Positions 1 to 8,482 of a DNA stretch of 64,000 bases are shown here, in pieces. The number at the start of each line of letters is the position of its first letter. Positions within the stretch are counted from its first letter, which is position 1. This DNA is from Lysinibacillus capsici. Lineage in GTDB: Bacteria; Bacillota; Bacilli; Bacillales_A; Planococcaceae. The stretch covers positions 186,001 through 250,000 of the forward strand of contig NZ_PXXX01000018.1 of assembly GCF_003367505.1 (NCBI RefSeq). The letters run 5' to 3'. The position numbers were made by a program, and so were the translations under genes. The notes below the pieces were generated by a model. That model saw nothing but the letters and a program-made list of their open reading frames with translations. It made no database searches and had not been told where the DNA came from.

Positions 1-95
1 TTTTATCCGACAATTTAGCCTCTTTATCCGCCTGTTCAAGTGTTCTATCCGCTACTTTAATCTTTCTATCCACTACTTTAGCTTTTCTATCCATC
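1..95. repeat. Tandem 21-nt repeat at window edge
   Basis: The word TATCC recurs at 4, 25, 46, 67 and 88, an exact 21-nt period, in degenerate units of the type TATCCRCTACTTTARNYTT. Read on the minus strand from an ATG at 94, the repeat gives an open frame of seven-residue units (DRKAKVV, DRKIKVA, DRTLEQA) that runs off the left edge. No ribosome binding site precedes that ATG; it sits directly behind the terminator of the yqeM operon. It is therefore either a non-coding minisatellite whose unit length keeps a frame open, or the start of a heptad-repeat peptide. The period is certain; the coding claim is weak. Confidence 0.7.
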
Positions 96-130
96 AAAAA
101 AAGCCACACTGCGTATTACACAGTGTAGCT
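96..130 (-). terminator. Terminator of the yqe operon
   Basis: The stem GCYACACTG/CAGTGTRGC lies at 103-129, and on the minus strand it is followed by a run of seven T. It sits just after the yqeM stop codon. Confidence 0.85.
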
Positions 131-139
131 CCCTTTTCT

Positions 140-877
140 TTATTTTAGCGCACGAATAAAAATGCGTTCACTTTCCTCATCAGGTGCCTCATCTGTAAAG
201 TCTGCTGTAATTTCCACATGACTAAAACCGATGGCATGCAACCAAGCCATATACTGCTCGATAGTGTAAGTACGTTGCACGTGCTCCTCATCAAAGCGTT
301 CATATAATTCACTTGCGTCATCTCGTACATAAAAGGTCATTTGATGAATAACCGAATGTTCAAAGTCGGCAGGCTCCGTATGCCATATATAACTAATGTC
401 ACCATCATCATATGTGAACGGACCATCTAAAAAAATCTCATTCATTTTAAATAACGAGTGAACATCAAAAAACAGCTGACCTCCATCACGCAACGCCGCA
501 TAGATACGTTCTAATGTCGTATAAACAGAGTGCTCCTCTACCACATAATTCAAGGAATCAATTGTGATTGTGACAACATCGATTTCCTCAAAGCCATCTA
601 GTTCGACCATAGACATACAGTATAATGGTGCATGGTAGCCTGCACCAGCAAAGCGTTCTGCGGCAATGGACAGCATCTCTTCTGATAAATCGATTCCACT
701 GACTTGATAACCAGACTTTGCAAATAACAAGCTAAGTACACCAGTACCACAACCAATATCCAACAGTTTTGGGTACTGGCTGCTTGGTGCATGCTGTACA
801 ACCCAATCTACATAAAGATTGTAAGGAATATCCGTTTGCAGCTCATCATAGACATGAGCAAAGCGTTCGTAACTCAC
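140..877 (-). CDS. yqeM: Class I SAM-dependent methyltransferase YqeM
   Basis: This 245-residue protein has the Rossmann methyltransferase motif I LDIGCGTGVLSL at about residues 39-50 and acidic residues typical of SAM binding further on. It matches YqeM, the last gene of the yqe operon, whose substrate is not established. I chose the GTG at 877 because CCGGAGGC precedes it by five bases; the GTG directly follows the rsfS stop codon, so translation is probably coupled. It is the promoter-distal gene and is followed by a strong terminator. The family is secure; the substrate is unknown. Confidence 0.85.
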   Translation of the reverse strand: MSYERFAHVYDELQTDIPYNLYVDWVVQHAPSSQYPKLLDIGCGTGVLSLLFAKSGYQVSGIDLSEEMLSIAAERFAGAGYHAPLYCMSMVELDGFEEIDVVTITIDSLNYVVEEHSVYTTLERIYAALRDGGQLFFDVHSLFKMNEIFLDGPFTYDDGDISYIWHTEPADFEHSVIHQMTFYVRDDASELYERFDEEHVQRTYTIEQYMAWLHAIGFSHVEITADFTDEAPDEESERIFIRALK

Positions 878-1222
878 TTAGGCCTCCGGCATGTCTAGTT
901 GCGGTGCATCGCCCCAAAGACGCTCTAAATTATAATAAGCACGCTCATCCTTATGGAATACATGTGCCACAACATCGCCTAGGTCAACTAGTACCCAACG
1001 AGCTCCATCAAATCCTTCGACACGGCGAATTTCATAGCCTTGTTGTTCAGCTACATCCTGTAATTCGCGTGCAATGGCTTGCACTTGGCGATCTGAGTTA
1101 CCATGAGCAATGATAAAATAATCTGCTAAAAGGGAAATTCCTTGCATATTTAAAACGACAATATCCTCACCATGTTTGTCGTCAATTGCTTTGTACGCTG
1201 CTTGTAATAAAGTTGAAGTCAT
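878..1222 (-). CDS. rsfS: Ribosomal silencing factor RsfS
   Basis: This 114-residue protein is the RsfS/Iojap family member (YqeL). Known members bind ribosomal protein uL14 on the 50S subunit and block subunit joining when nutrients are scarce. Family features visible are the early DIVVLNM strand, the SLLADYFIIAHGNSDRQV segment and the C-terminal DVVAHVFHKDERAYYNLERLW block. The start overlaps the yqeK stop by four bases (ATGA), indicating coupled translation. Length is normal for the family. Confidence 0.93.
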   Translation of the reverse strand: MTSTLLQAAYKAIDDKHGEDIVVLNMQGISLLADYFIIAHGNSDRQVQAIARELQDVAEQQGYEIRRVEGFDGARWVLVDLGDVVAHVFHKDERAYYNLERLWGDAPQLDMPEA

Positions 1223-1791
1223 CCTTCACTATCCTCTCTGTTCATCATATCGTTATAACATTCTATAGATAAAGGATAAATCGGCTGCTTTGTGTCAATT
1301 AAAAATGCCAAAGTATGGCGTACACATGCACTCATCGCCTTATCCAAATTTTTTTGTGCTTTTTTGCGCAGACGATCAACTCCATCAAATCGACGGTTCG
1401 GTTCAATCATATCTGCGACAAAAATAATTTTTTCTAAACGGCTCATATTAGCCCGCCCAGTTGTATGGAAACGAATAGCATTCAATAGCTCATCGTCTGT
1501 GATACCAAACTCACTTTGTGCTATACATGCACCTACTGGACCATGTAGTAATTCACTACCCCATCCAATTAGTCTTTCATCTAATTTTTCATCACGAACG
1601 ATATTTTCCATCCACTCAATATCAGCATATTTAGCAATATCATGGAGGATAGCTGCTGTTTCAGCTTTTTTTACGTCCTCGCCATATTTATGAGCTAGGT
1701 TGATGGCCGTTTCCATCACTCCGACTGTATGAATATAACGTTTTTCAGGCATTCTTGGCTTAATCGCCGCTAAATACTGTTCGCGTTCCAT
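1219..1791 (-). CDS. yqeK: HD-domain hydrolase YqeK (Ap4A hydrolase type)
   Basis: This 190-residue HD-superfamily protein has H21 (RYIHTVGV), the HD pair in ILHDIAKYAD near residues 48-57, and a later HGPVGA segment, all expected for metal binding. YqeK-family proteins hydrolyse diadenosine tetraphosphate symmetrically to ADP. The gene overlaps the end of nadD by 32 bases. A pairing with NadD is conserved in Firmicutes, and some species have the two fused. Confidence 0.9.
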   Translation of the reverse strand: MEREQYLAAIKPRMPEKRYIHTVGVMETAINLAHKYGEDVKKAETAAILHDIAKYADIEWMENIVRDEKLDERLIGWGSELLHGPVGACIAQSEFGITDDELLNAIRFHTTGRANMSRLEKIIFVADMIEPNRRFDGVDRLRKKAQKNLDKAMSACVRHTLAFLIDTKQPIYPLSIECYNDMMNREDSEG

Positions 1792-2350
1792 AAAGACCTT
1801 CCTCTCGTATGAACGTCTCTACAGCTTCTGGTAGTAGAAATGTCACCGTTCCTCCTGTAGCCAGGCGTTCACGAATCAGTGTGGACGATAAATCGATTTG
1901 AGGTATTTCCACCATACGTATAGGGTACTCTGTTGCCGCGGCTGTCCCTGGACGCTTTACTCCGACAAACTGAACAAGTTTCACTAAATCATCTATACAA
2001 TGCCATGTATGTAGCGAATCAATCATATCGCCACCGATGATAAAGTAAAATTTCACATTGGGCTCTCTTCTACACAATGTAGAAAGTGTCTCATAGGAAT
2101 AGGATACGCCACCCTTCTCAAGCTCATACGACTCTACTGAAAAATAAGGAAATGGACGAATCGCACGTTTTACCATTTCAAGTCGTTCAACATTACTAGC
2201 ATCAAAACGTGCATGCTTATGTGGTGGGATGGCATTAGGCATAAAGCGGATTTCATCAAGTTCTAGCGCATGAAATACTTCATTTGCCATTAAAAGATGA
2301 CCCATATGTGGTGGGTTAAATGTACCTCCAAGTAAACCGACCCTTTTCAT
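1760..2350 (-). CDS. nadD: Nicotinate-nucleotide adenylyltransferase
   Basis: The enzyme transfers AMP from ATP to nicotinate mononucleotide to form deamido-NAD. The N-terminal nucleotidyltransferase signature GGTFNPPHMGH is at residues 8-18 and the C-terminal SSTLIRERL matches the second family signature. At 196 residues it is of normal length. It lies between yqeI and yqeK in the yqe operon and overlaps yqeK by 32 bases. Confidence 0.96.
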   Translation of the reverse strand: MKRVGLLGGTFNPPHMGHLLMANEVFHALELDEIRFMPNAIPPHKHARFDASNVERLEMVKRAIRPFPYFSVESYELEKGGVSYSYETLSTLCRREPNVKFYFIIGGDMIDSLHTWHCIDDLVKLVQFVGVKRPGTAAATEYPIRMVEIPQIDLSSTLIRERLATGGTVTFLLPEAVETFIREEGLYGTRTVFSGD

Positions 2351-2359
2351 CGTCTCACC

Positions 2360-2662
2360 TTATTTCGTTACTTTTGGTAATACAATCTTTTTATGATTGC
2401 GTGACTCTTTATATAAAACAACTGTCAGACCGATTAATTGGACAAGCTCCGCATGAGCGCCTGTGGCTAATGCTTCTGCGACTTCATGTTTATCCTCTTC
2501 ACAGTTATCTAAAATACGTACTTTAATCAATTCACGTACTTCTAATGCCTCGCGAATTTGCTTTGTCATTTCATCATTAACGCCACCTTTTCCCACTTGG
2601 AAAATAGGTGTTAAATGGTGTGCTTCTGCACGTAAAAAACGTTTCTGTTTACCTGTTAACAT
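2360..2662 (-). CDS. yqeI: YhbY-family RNA-binding protein YqeI
   Basis: This is a 100-residue CRM/YhbY-domain protein. The opening LTGKQKRFLRAEAHHL and the central QVGKGGVND loop are the RNA-binding signature of the family. Homologues associate with pre-50S particles, which fits the company of yqeH and rsfS. It follows aroE by a few bases and precedes nadD by nine bases. Confidence 0.92.
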   Translation of the reverse strand: MLTGKQKRFLRAEAHHLTPIFQVGKGGVNDEMTKQIREALEVRELIKVRILDNCEEDKHEVAEALATGAHAELVQLIGLTVVLYKESRNHKKIVLPKVTK

Positions 2663-2667
2663 AAAAA

Positions 2668-3498
2668 TTAGTTTCCTCCTAATTGCGCCTTCAGTTGCGC
2701 AATCATTGAATTTGTATTTGGATAGTTTCCTAACCAGTGTTCAAAAGCGATGGCTCCTTGATGGACAAACATTCCTAAGCCAGTGACAATCGTTGCTCCT
2801 TTTTCTTCAGCCGCTTGTAAAAAAGGCGTCATTAATGGATTATACACAATATCCGCAACAATTGCTTCTTTCATCAGCCGATCTAATGAAAATGGCATTG
2901 AAAAATTGCCCGTGGAAAGGCCAGCTGATGTCATTTGCACAATAATGCTGAAATCAGCTAGCGTTTCTTCCGCTTGTTGTAATGAAATGGCACGTCCCAT
3001 ACCCATTTCATCAATAATCATTTGTGCATTCGTCACCGTACGATTGGCGATGGTTACATGACGATAGCCTTGTTGCTGCATAGCAAAGGCAATGCCTCGA
3101 GCAGCACCTCCAGCACCAACAAGTAATACAGGCTTGTCTTTATGAGAAACCCCAACGGCTTCTTCCAGTGATCGAACAAATCCAATACCATCTGTATTAT
3201 AGCCTTTCAGCTTTCCTTCTGTTGTTCGTACGACTGTATTCACTGCGCCCATTTTTTGTGCCAGCTCATCTAGCTCGTCTAGATACGGAATGATTGCTGT
3301 TTTATGAGGAATGGTCACGTTCCAGCCACTTGCCCCTAATGTCTTCAAACCAGCAACAGCAGATTCTAATTGATCAGGCGTTACATGTAAAGGAATATAT
3401 GTCGCATCAATTGACATGTCCTCAAACCAAGCATTGTGCATGGCAGGTGATTTTGAATGTTCAATTGGATCACCCATAACTGCAAACCATTTCTTCAT
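2668..3498 (-). CDS. aroE: Shikimate dehydrogenase
   Basis: The enzyme reduces 3-dehydroshikimate to shikimate with NADPH. The 276-residue sequence shows the shikimate-binding SKSPAMHN near residue 15, the catalytic lysine in NVTIPHK, the NTDGIGF segment, and the dinucleotide motif GAGGAARG. It sits between yqeH and yqeI, as it does in B. subtilis, away from other aromatic amino acid genes; trpA appears separately at the other end of the window. Confidence 0.96.
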   Translation of the reverse strand: MKKWFAVMGDPIEHSKSPAMHNAWFEDMSIDATYIPLHVTPDQLESAVAGLKTLGASGWNVTIPHKTAIIPYLDELDELAQKMGAVNTVVRTTEGKLKGYNTDGIGFVRSLEEAVGVSHKDKPVLLVGAGGAARGIAFAMQQQGYRHVTIANRTVTNAQMIIDEMGMGRAISLQQAEETLADFSIIVQMTSAGLSTGNFSMPFSLDRLMKEAIVADIVYNPLMTPFLQAAEEKGATIVTGLGMFVHQGAIAFEHWLGNYPNTNSMIAQLKAQLGGN

Positions 3499-3530
3499 TT
3501 CCTAGTCCCTCTCTCTACTATGTCCTCCAT

Positions 3531-4634
3531 TTAGATCAGCGAAGGACGAATTGAAACTTGTACACCTTTTGGTGCGTAAGCTGCTACTACTACATTCGCA
3601 TGTTGAACGGTAATCCAGCCAAGCCCAGAAAATACTACATCTGTTTTCGCTTCTTTGATGGAAAATTCGTGACGAACCAATGGCGGTAACTGGTCGATAA
3701 AGTCCGCAGTTGGGGGTGCCAATAATTCTCCTTTATGCTCTTCATATAACGCATCTGCCTTCTCAAGCTTTGTACGATGAATTGGTAAATCATTTGCCAC
3801 ATGGATGGTAAAGGCAGAACGATCACCCTGAATAAAATCAAATCTTGCTAATGCCCCAATAAATAGAGTTTGCCCAGCATTTTGTTGATAGACTTTCGGC
3901 TTAATTTCTTTTTTCGGCATAATATATTTTAATTCACTGGCATCAATATGATGAGCCATTTGATGATGATTAATAATACCTGGCGTATCATATAATGCAC
4001 TACCATCATCCAATGGAATATCAATCATGTCTAAAGTAGTACCTGGGAAATGTGAGGTTGTAATCACTTCACCCTCACCTGTTGCCTGCTTAATAATTCG
4101 GTTAATGAACGTAGATTTCCCAACATTTGTACAGCCAACAACATATACATTTTGTCCTTTACGATATTCATCGATGGCTTCCATTGCTTCTGCCATCCCT
4201 TTGCCTTTATGGGCACTGACTAATAGGACATCGACAGGCTGTAGTCCAAGAGCCTTTGCTTCACGTTTCAGCCAGTTGATAACTTTTTTTGGCTTCACAG
4301 ACTTTGGTAATAAATCAGCTTTGTTGGCAATCAATAGGACAGGATTCTTCCCTACAAAACGATGAAGCCCTGGTAGCCAACTTCCATTAAAATCAAATAT
4401 ATCAACAATTTTTACGATTAAGCCTTGCTGTGTGCCAAGACCATTTAAAATACGTAAAAAATCGTCATCTGTTAACGATACTGGTTGAATTTCATTGTAA
4501 TTTTTCAAACGGAAGCAACGCTGGCAAATGACCACATCCTTTTCTAATGATGATGGGGGTGCATACCCAACTGCTGTTTTATCTTCTGTTTGAATTGTTG
4601 TACCACAGCCAATACAATTTGGCATTTCAATCAT
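3531..4634 (-). CDS. yqeH: Circularly permuted ribosome-assembly GTPase YqeH
   Basis: This 367-residue GTPase acts in 30S assembly. An N-terminal zinc finger (CIGCG near residues 5-9, CQRC near 37-40) is followed by the G motifs in permuted order: NKADLL first, then the P-loop GCTNVGKST, then DTPG. I place the start at ATG 4634 behind GGGAGG; an in-frame start at 4649 lies upstream of that site. The start overlaps the yqeG stop by four bases. Confidence 0.95.
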   Translation of the reverse strand: MIEMPNCIGCGTTIQTEDKTAVGYAPPSSLEKDVVICQRCFRLKNYNEIQPVSLTDDDFLRILNGLGTQQGLIVKIVDIFDFNGSWLPGLHRFVGKNPVLLIANKADLLPKSVKPKKVINWLKREAKALGLQPVDVLLVSAHKGKGMAEAMEAIDEYRKGQNVYVVGCTNVGKSTFINRIIKQATGEGEVITTSHFPGTTLDMIDIPLDDGSALYDTPGIINHHQMAHHIDASELKYIMPKKEIKPKVYQQNAGQTLFIGALARFDFIQGDRSAFTIHVANDLPIHRTKLEKADALYEEHKGELLAPPTADFIDQLPPLVRHEFSIKEAKTDVVFSGLGWITVQHANVVVAAYAPKGVQVSIRPSLI

Positions 4635-5152
4635 TCTTGTTCCTCCCAAGTTATAATTCCTTTTCGTTTCAAATCATTAAATACGCGACGTTCAATGAAA
4701 CGATTCAATTTTGTTACAAGCCCATCTGATTGTGCAACAGGCTTCACGAGCACTGTGTGTAAGCCTAAGCGATTTGCGCCCATTACATCCGTAAGGAGTT
4801 GATCTCCTACCATTACTACTTCATTTGGACGTAAGCCTAGTTGAATCAGTGCATTATAAAAAGCATTACGAAGTGGCTTTTTCGCCTTGTGAATATAAGG
4901 GATACCTAACGGCTCAGCAAAATGCTTTACACGAGCTTCCTTGTTATTTGACGCAATAATAACACGAATACCTGATTCTTTCATAATGCGTAACCAAATG
5001 ATTAGCTCTTCTGTTGCATCTGGACGATCCCATTCAACAAGCGTATTATCTAAATCCGTAATGATTCCTCTAATCCCTAATTCTTGTAACTTTTCCGGCG
5101 TAATTTCAAAAATATTCGTCACAAATTCGTTCGGTAATAAAAAATTATACAA
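4631..5152 (-). CDS. yqeG: HAD-superfamily phosphatase YqeG
   Basis: This 173-residue HAD hydrolase has the nucleophile motif DLDNTLVEWD at residues 33-42, the motif II segment VIIASNN, and the motif III/IV region KPLRNAF plus VGDQLLTDV. It corresponds to YqeG (TIGR01668), a phosphatase of unsettled substrate in bacteria; the related yeast and plant enzymes act on phosphatidylglycerophosphate. It appears to be the first gene of the yqe operon and overlaps yqeH by four bases. Confidence 0.9.
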   Translation of the reverse strand: MYNFLLPNEFVTNIFEITPEKLQELGIRGIITDLDNTLVEWDRPDATEELIIWLRIMKESGIRVIIASNNKEARVKHFAEPLGIPYIHKAKKPLRNAFYNALIQLGLRPNEVVMVGDQLLTDVMGANRLGLHTVLVKPVAQSDGLVTKLNRFIERRVFNDLKRKGIITWEEQE

Positions 5153-5188
5153 AATAGCGACCCCTAATCTTAACGTATTATTCGACCA

Positions 5189-5971
5189 TTATAGCATATT
5201 TGCAAAGGCTTCACCCATTCGAATTGGGCTTCCTTTTACAACATTATCCGTAAATTTAATTGTATCCTTTTCAAACAGCATCACAACAGTGGAACCAAAT
5301 GAGAAATAACCAACTTCCTGCCCTTTCTGCCATTTCGTTGTTGTATTGGTAAGTACAATGGAATTCACAAAGGTTGCACCTACTTTGATAAATGCAACAT
5401 GCTGATTATTTGCTGCTTTCAGCTCAGTCACTAAACGATAATTATGAGAAATTGGTTTTTTACCGTATGTAAGACCTAACTGATTCACAGGATAAGATTT
5501 CTGACCAAGTGTATATTGTCGTAAGACTTCTCCATCTATCGGGCTATGGATACGATGGTAATCAGCAGGACTTAAATAAAAAACAATAAAATGTCCGTCT
5601 GCATATTGTGCAGCTCGTTCTGTATTGCCGAGTAAATCTTGTAATGCATAAGGCTTACCCTTCACAAGAAATGTCATATCCCATTCAATACGTCCAAAGG
5701 ATTCCACTTTTGCGTCCACTGGGCTGGCATAGACAGTTGGATTTTTTTCAATAGGTCGAGCTTCTTCAATAAGTTCTCTTGTAAAAAAATCATGTAAACA
5801 TGAAAATTGTTGTTGTTTTTTTGAAACTTCTTCAAGGTTAATATCGTATAACTTCATGTAGCTTGGTATTATACGTTTACTCCACTTCGCTTTTGCTATT
5901 GTCTGCAAAAGATGGGAAGATTGCTTACCATTCGTTAGTTCTATCAAGCGTTGATATAGTTTTTCTTTCAT
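5189..5971 (-). CDS. psd: Phosphatidylserine decarboxylase proenzyme
   Basis: The enzyme converts phosphatidylserine to phosphatidylethanolamine at the membrane. The self-cleavage motif FGST is present near the C terminus, with Ser227 expected to become the pyruvoyl group of the small subunit. At 260 residues it matches the short Bacillus form. It is divergent from pssA, which makes its substrate, across a 94-base intergenic region. Confidence 0.95.
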   Translation of the reverse strand: MKEKLYQRLIELTNGKQSSHLLQTIAKAKWSKRIIPSYMKLYDINLEEVSKKQQQFSCLHDFFTRELIEEARPIEKNPTVYASPVDAKVESFGRIEWDMTFLVKGKPYALQDLLGNTERAAQYADGHFIVFYLSPADYHRIHSPIDGEVLRQYTLGQKSYPVNQLGLTYGKKPISHNYRLVTELKAANNQHVAFIKVGATFVNSIVLTNTTTKWQKGQEVGYFSFGSTVVMLFEKDTIKFTDNVVKGSPIRMGEAFANML

Positions 5972-6065
5972 ACAGTAAAACCCCTATCCATTAATTTAGA
6001 CTGTCAATTTTTTCGCATTCGAAGTATAATGGTACAATATCTTAAGTGCAAAGGAGTGATCCCCC

Positions 6066-6608
6066 TTGTTTTTTTATCACAAGTTGGTGGATACCACGGT
6101 TAAGAAAATGAAATCGCACGCAGCTAACTTCATAACAATTAGTAATATGTCCTTTGGAGGCGCGGCTATTATGGCCACTCTACATGAATACTATAGCTAT
6201 AGTGTCTTGTTTATCTTTATAGCAGCTCTTCTTGATCGCTACGATGGTAAGGTAGCGAGAGCGCTCGGACAAGTGTCAGAATTAGGTAAACAATTAGATT
6301 CTATGAGTGATATTATATCATTTGGTGTGGCGCCTGCATTATTAATGTATGAAGTTGTTCTAGTTGATTTTGGTTTTGTCGGCATGATGATGGCCGTATT
6401 ATTTATCGTCTGTGGCGCGATGCGTTTAGCTCGCTTCAATATTAGCGAAGCGAACGGTTATTTCACAGGTTTACCAATTACAGCCGCAGGTACGTTCTTA
6501 ACTTTAACGTATTTCGCAGCTTATACGTTCCATCCGGCATTTTATCTTTTCCTTTTCCCCATTTTAGCTTTACTCATGATTAGTACATTTACGTTAAAAA
6601 AAGTGTAA
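6066..6608 (+). CDS. pssA: CDP-diacylglycerol-serine O-phosphatidyltransferase
   Basis: This integral membrane enzyme makes phosphatidylserine from CDP-diacylglycerol and serine. The CDP-alcohol phosphotransferase signature (DG, AR, G, then two D spaced by three) runs from DGKVAR at about residue 60 to DSMSD near 82. Several hydrophobic segments fill the rest of the 180 residues. The start is TTG at 6066 behind AAAGGAG; no ATG fits. It is divergent from psd. Confidence 0.94.
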   Translation: MFFYHKLVDTTVKKMKSHAANFITISNMSFGGAAIMATLHEYYSYSVLFIFIAALLDRYDGKVARALGQVSELGKQLDSMSDIISFGVAPALLMYEVVLVDFGFVGMMMAVLFIVCGAMRLARFNISEANGYFTGLPITAAGTFLTLTYFAAYTFHPAFYLFLFPILALLMISTFTLKKV

Positions 6609-6634
6609 CAGCACATTTGCTGTTGCACTTTTTT
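6597..6634 (+). terminator. Terminator of pssA
   Basis: The hairpin AACAGCA/TGCTGTT with flanking pairs is followed by six T. It overlaps the end of pssA. Confidence 0.85.
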
Positions 6635-6662
6635 CATTTCCCACGGCTTTTAAACATATACT
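6634..6662 (+). promoter_or_regulatory. Possible sigma-E promoter of sigK
   Basis: CATATACT at 6655-6662 matches the sigma-E -10 consensus CATACANT at all but one position. Fourteen bases upstream, TCATTTC at 6634-6640 is a weak -35 match (5 of 7). Transcription of sigK by sigma-E in the mother cell is established in Bacillus; the assignment here is inference. Confidence 0.4.
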
Positions 6663-6694
6663 GTCGAAAAATGGGGAAAGGATGAAATCATTCA

Positions 6695-7402
6695 ATGAGC
6701 GGAATTTTTACATCGATGTTGCAGTTATGGCTTGAAATCCCTGCGTTGCTTGGCTATTTAAAGGGGCAAACATTCCATAAACCCTTTTCAAAAGAAGAGG
6801 AAGCTGCTTGTATTGAACGATTTTTAGGTGGCGATGAGCAAGCGCGTCTTGATCTAATAGAACGTAATATGAGGCTTGTCGCACATGTCGTTAAAAAATT
6901 CCATCCAAAACATGAGCAACTCGATGATTATATTTCTATTGGAACAATTGGACTAATGAAAGCCGTTGAGAGCTATACCCCTGATAAAAAAACTAGACTT
7001 GCCACATATGCAGCTCGTTGCATTGAAAATGAGATTTTAATGCATCTACGCACCCAAAAGAAAGTGCAAAAAGACGTTTCGCTATTTGAGCCGATTGGAA
7101 CTGATAAAGATGGGAACGCACTGCAAATTCGCGATTTACTTCAGTGTGATGAAGAAAGTGCCACAGAGAAGCTAGAGCATAAAGAGCATGTAGCACAACT
7201 ATACCACTATTTGCATATGCTCGATGAACGTGAGCTCGAAATTGTGACACTCCGTTATGGCTTAAATCAACAGGATGCACTTACGCAAAAGGAAATTGCA
7301 GCACGCTTAAATATTTCACGTAGCTATGTATCTCGCATTGAAAAACGGGCACTTATTAAACTCTATCAACTATATAAACGAGACCAAAAAACTATTGAAT
7401 AA
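6695..7402 (+). CDS. sigK: Sporulation sigma factor pro-sigma-K, intact
   Basis: This 235-residue sigma-70 family protein directs late mother-cell transcription in sporulation. The hydrophobic N-terminal pro-sequence (residues 1-25, LWLEIPALLGYLKG) is present, followed by region 2 (MRLVAHVVKKF, DYISIGTIGLMKAVESY, ATYAARCIENEILMHLR) and region 4 (LTQKEIAARLNISRSYVSRIEKRAL). The gene is continuous: there is no skin-type insertion such as splits it in B. subtilis 168. Processing of the pro-sequence would need SpoIVFB, which is not in the window. Confidence 0.96.
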   Translation: MSGIFTSMLQLWLEIPALLGYLKGQTFHKPFSKEEEAACIERFLGGDEQARLDLIERNMRLVAHVVKKFHPKHEQLDDYISIGTIGLMKAVESYTPDKKTRLATYAARCIENEILMHLRTQKKVQKDVSLFEPIGTDKDGNALQIRDLLQCDEESATEKLEHKEHVAQLYHYLHMLDERELEIVTLRYGLNQQDALTQKEIAARLNISRSYVSRIEKRALIKLYQLYKRDQKTIE

Positions 7403-7471
7403 TATATTGTAAAATGGTTATGAAAAAAATTCAATCCTTCAATGGCGGAAGATGCCTATTTCATGGCATAT

Positions 7472-7509
7472 AAAAAACTCCTTTGCGACATGACTATGTC
7501 GCAAAGGAG
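7472..7509. terminator. Bidirectional terminator between sigK and the 29-residue gene
   Basis: A perfect 14-bp stem, CTCCTTTGCGACAT with its complement, lies at 7478-7509 around a four-base loop. Six T follow it on the minus strand. The convergent arrangement suggests it serves both sides. Confidence 0.85.
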
Positions 7510-7522
7510 CTTTCCCGTCATA

Positions 7523-7612
7523 CTAGTGTGCTGATTCAGAGAGTTCTGCTGAAATCAACGTACCTATTAAAGTTGTAATAATGACTACACCTGCTGTTAA
7601 AAATAACATCAT
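7523..7612 (-). CDS. 29-residue single-span membrane peptide, unknown
   Basis: An ATG at 7612 preceded by the ribosome binding site GGGAGG (seven-base spacing) opens a 29-codon frame. It encodes a hydrophobic stretch, MLFLTAGVVIITTLIGTLIS, followed by a short polar tail ELSESAH, so one membrane span is expected. A strong terminator follows directly, giving a complete one-gene unit of about 150 bases. Size and shape resemble the small membrane peptides of sporulating bacilli and also type I toxins, but I recognise no family. No other gene is visible between 7403 and 7729. Confidence 0.6.
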   Translation of the reverse strand: MMLFLTAGVVIITTLIGTLISAELSESAH

Positions 7613-7729
7613 GAATGCCTCCCATTCTATTATGAAGAGATTTATTAATGTCAGTGTAGCATTTGTTTTTTGTATCAACTGTGATTTTTCTCACAGAATA
7701 AACCACACATTTTGACCATTCTGTGTAGT

Positions 7730-8422
7730 TTATAGTGAGGAAATTGCTTTTAATACGACTTGTGTCGAATGTTTTGCAGCAACTGGTAAAAATTCATCAA
7801 AGCTAATATTCGATTCTTTACCTGCAATATCTGATAATGCACGAATGACTACAAAAGGTGTAGCAAATTGATAACAAACTTGTGCAACTGCAGCCGCTTC
7901 CATCTCTACAGCTTTCATTTGAGGGAAATGGCGACGAACAGCCTCTACACGTTCAGGATCATTCATAAAAGCATCCCCAGAGCAAATTAAACCAACGCCA
8001 TACTGGTGCTCTCCAACTGCCTTTACAGCCTCCTCAGCTACCTTCATCAATTTCTCATCTGATTTATATGCTGCTGGCATACCAGCCATTTGTCCAATTT
8101 CATAGCCAAAGATTGTGACATCCACATCGTGGTGACGAACTTCATCAGAAATAACGACAGCGCCTACCTCAAGAGCTTCATCATATCCACCTGCAGAGCC
8201 TGTATTAATGACAACATCTGGTTTAAACTCATGTAAAAGAATTGTCGTAGACATAGCAGCATTTACTTTACCAATACCGCTTTTTAATAATACGACTTCC
8301 TTGCCTTCAAAAGTTCCTGTTGTATACTCACTACCTGCAATCGTTGTGCTGTGTGCATCGTCTAATGCTGCTCTTAGAAGCTCCACTTCCTCTTCCATTG
8401 CGCCAATTACTGCAATTTTCAT
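7730..8422 (-). CDS. mtnN: 5'-methylthioadenosine/S-adenosylhomocysteine nucleosidase
   Basis: The enzyme cleaves adenine from methylthioadenosine and S-adenosylhomocysteine, recycling SAM by-products. The 230-residue sequence has the opening [16 protein letters not shown] with the catalytic glutamate, the GSAGGYD loop, [12 protein letters not shown], and the catalytic aspartate in ALSDIAG. It lies 60 bases downstream of yrrS on the same strand. The many SAM-dependent methylations in this neighbourhood are consistent with this role but prove nothing. Confidence 0.95.
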   Translation of the reverse strand: MKIAVIGAMEEEVELLRAALDDAHSTTIAGSEYTTGTFEGKEVVLLKSGIGKVNAAMSTTILLHEFKPDVVINTGSAGGYDEALEVGAVVISDEVRHHDVDVTIFGYEIGQMAGMPAAYKSDEKLMKVAEEAVKAVGEHQYGVGLICSGDAFMNDPERVEAVRRHFPQMKAVEMEAAAVAQVCYQFATPFVVIRALSDIAGKESNISFDEFLPVAAKHSTQVVLKAISSL

Positions 8423-8482
8423 GTACTGTTACTTCCCTTCTTTTATCAACTCTATTAAAAATAATCAAAAGAGTGATTTTCG

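Noticed and set aside
1..95. CRISPR-like repeat at the window edge
   Set aside because: The 21-nt units are contiguous degenerate tandem copies with no spacers, and no cas gene is present.
6695..7402. Skin-element interruption of sigK
   Set aside because: The frame is continuous through regions 2 and 4 with no recombinase gene nearby.
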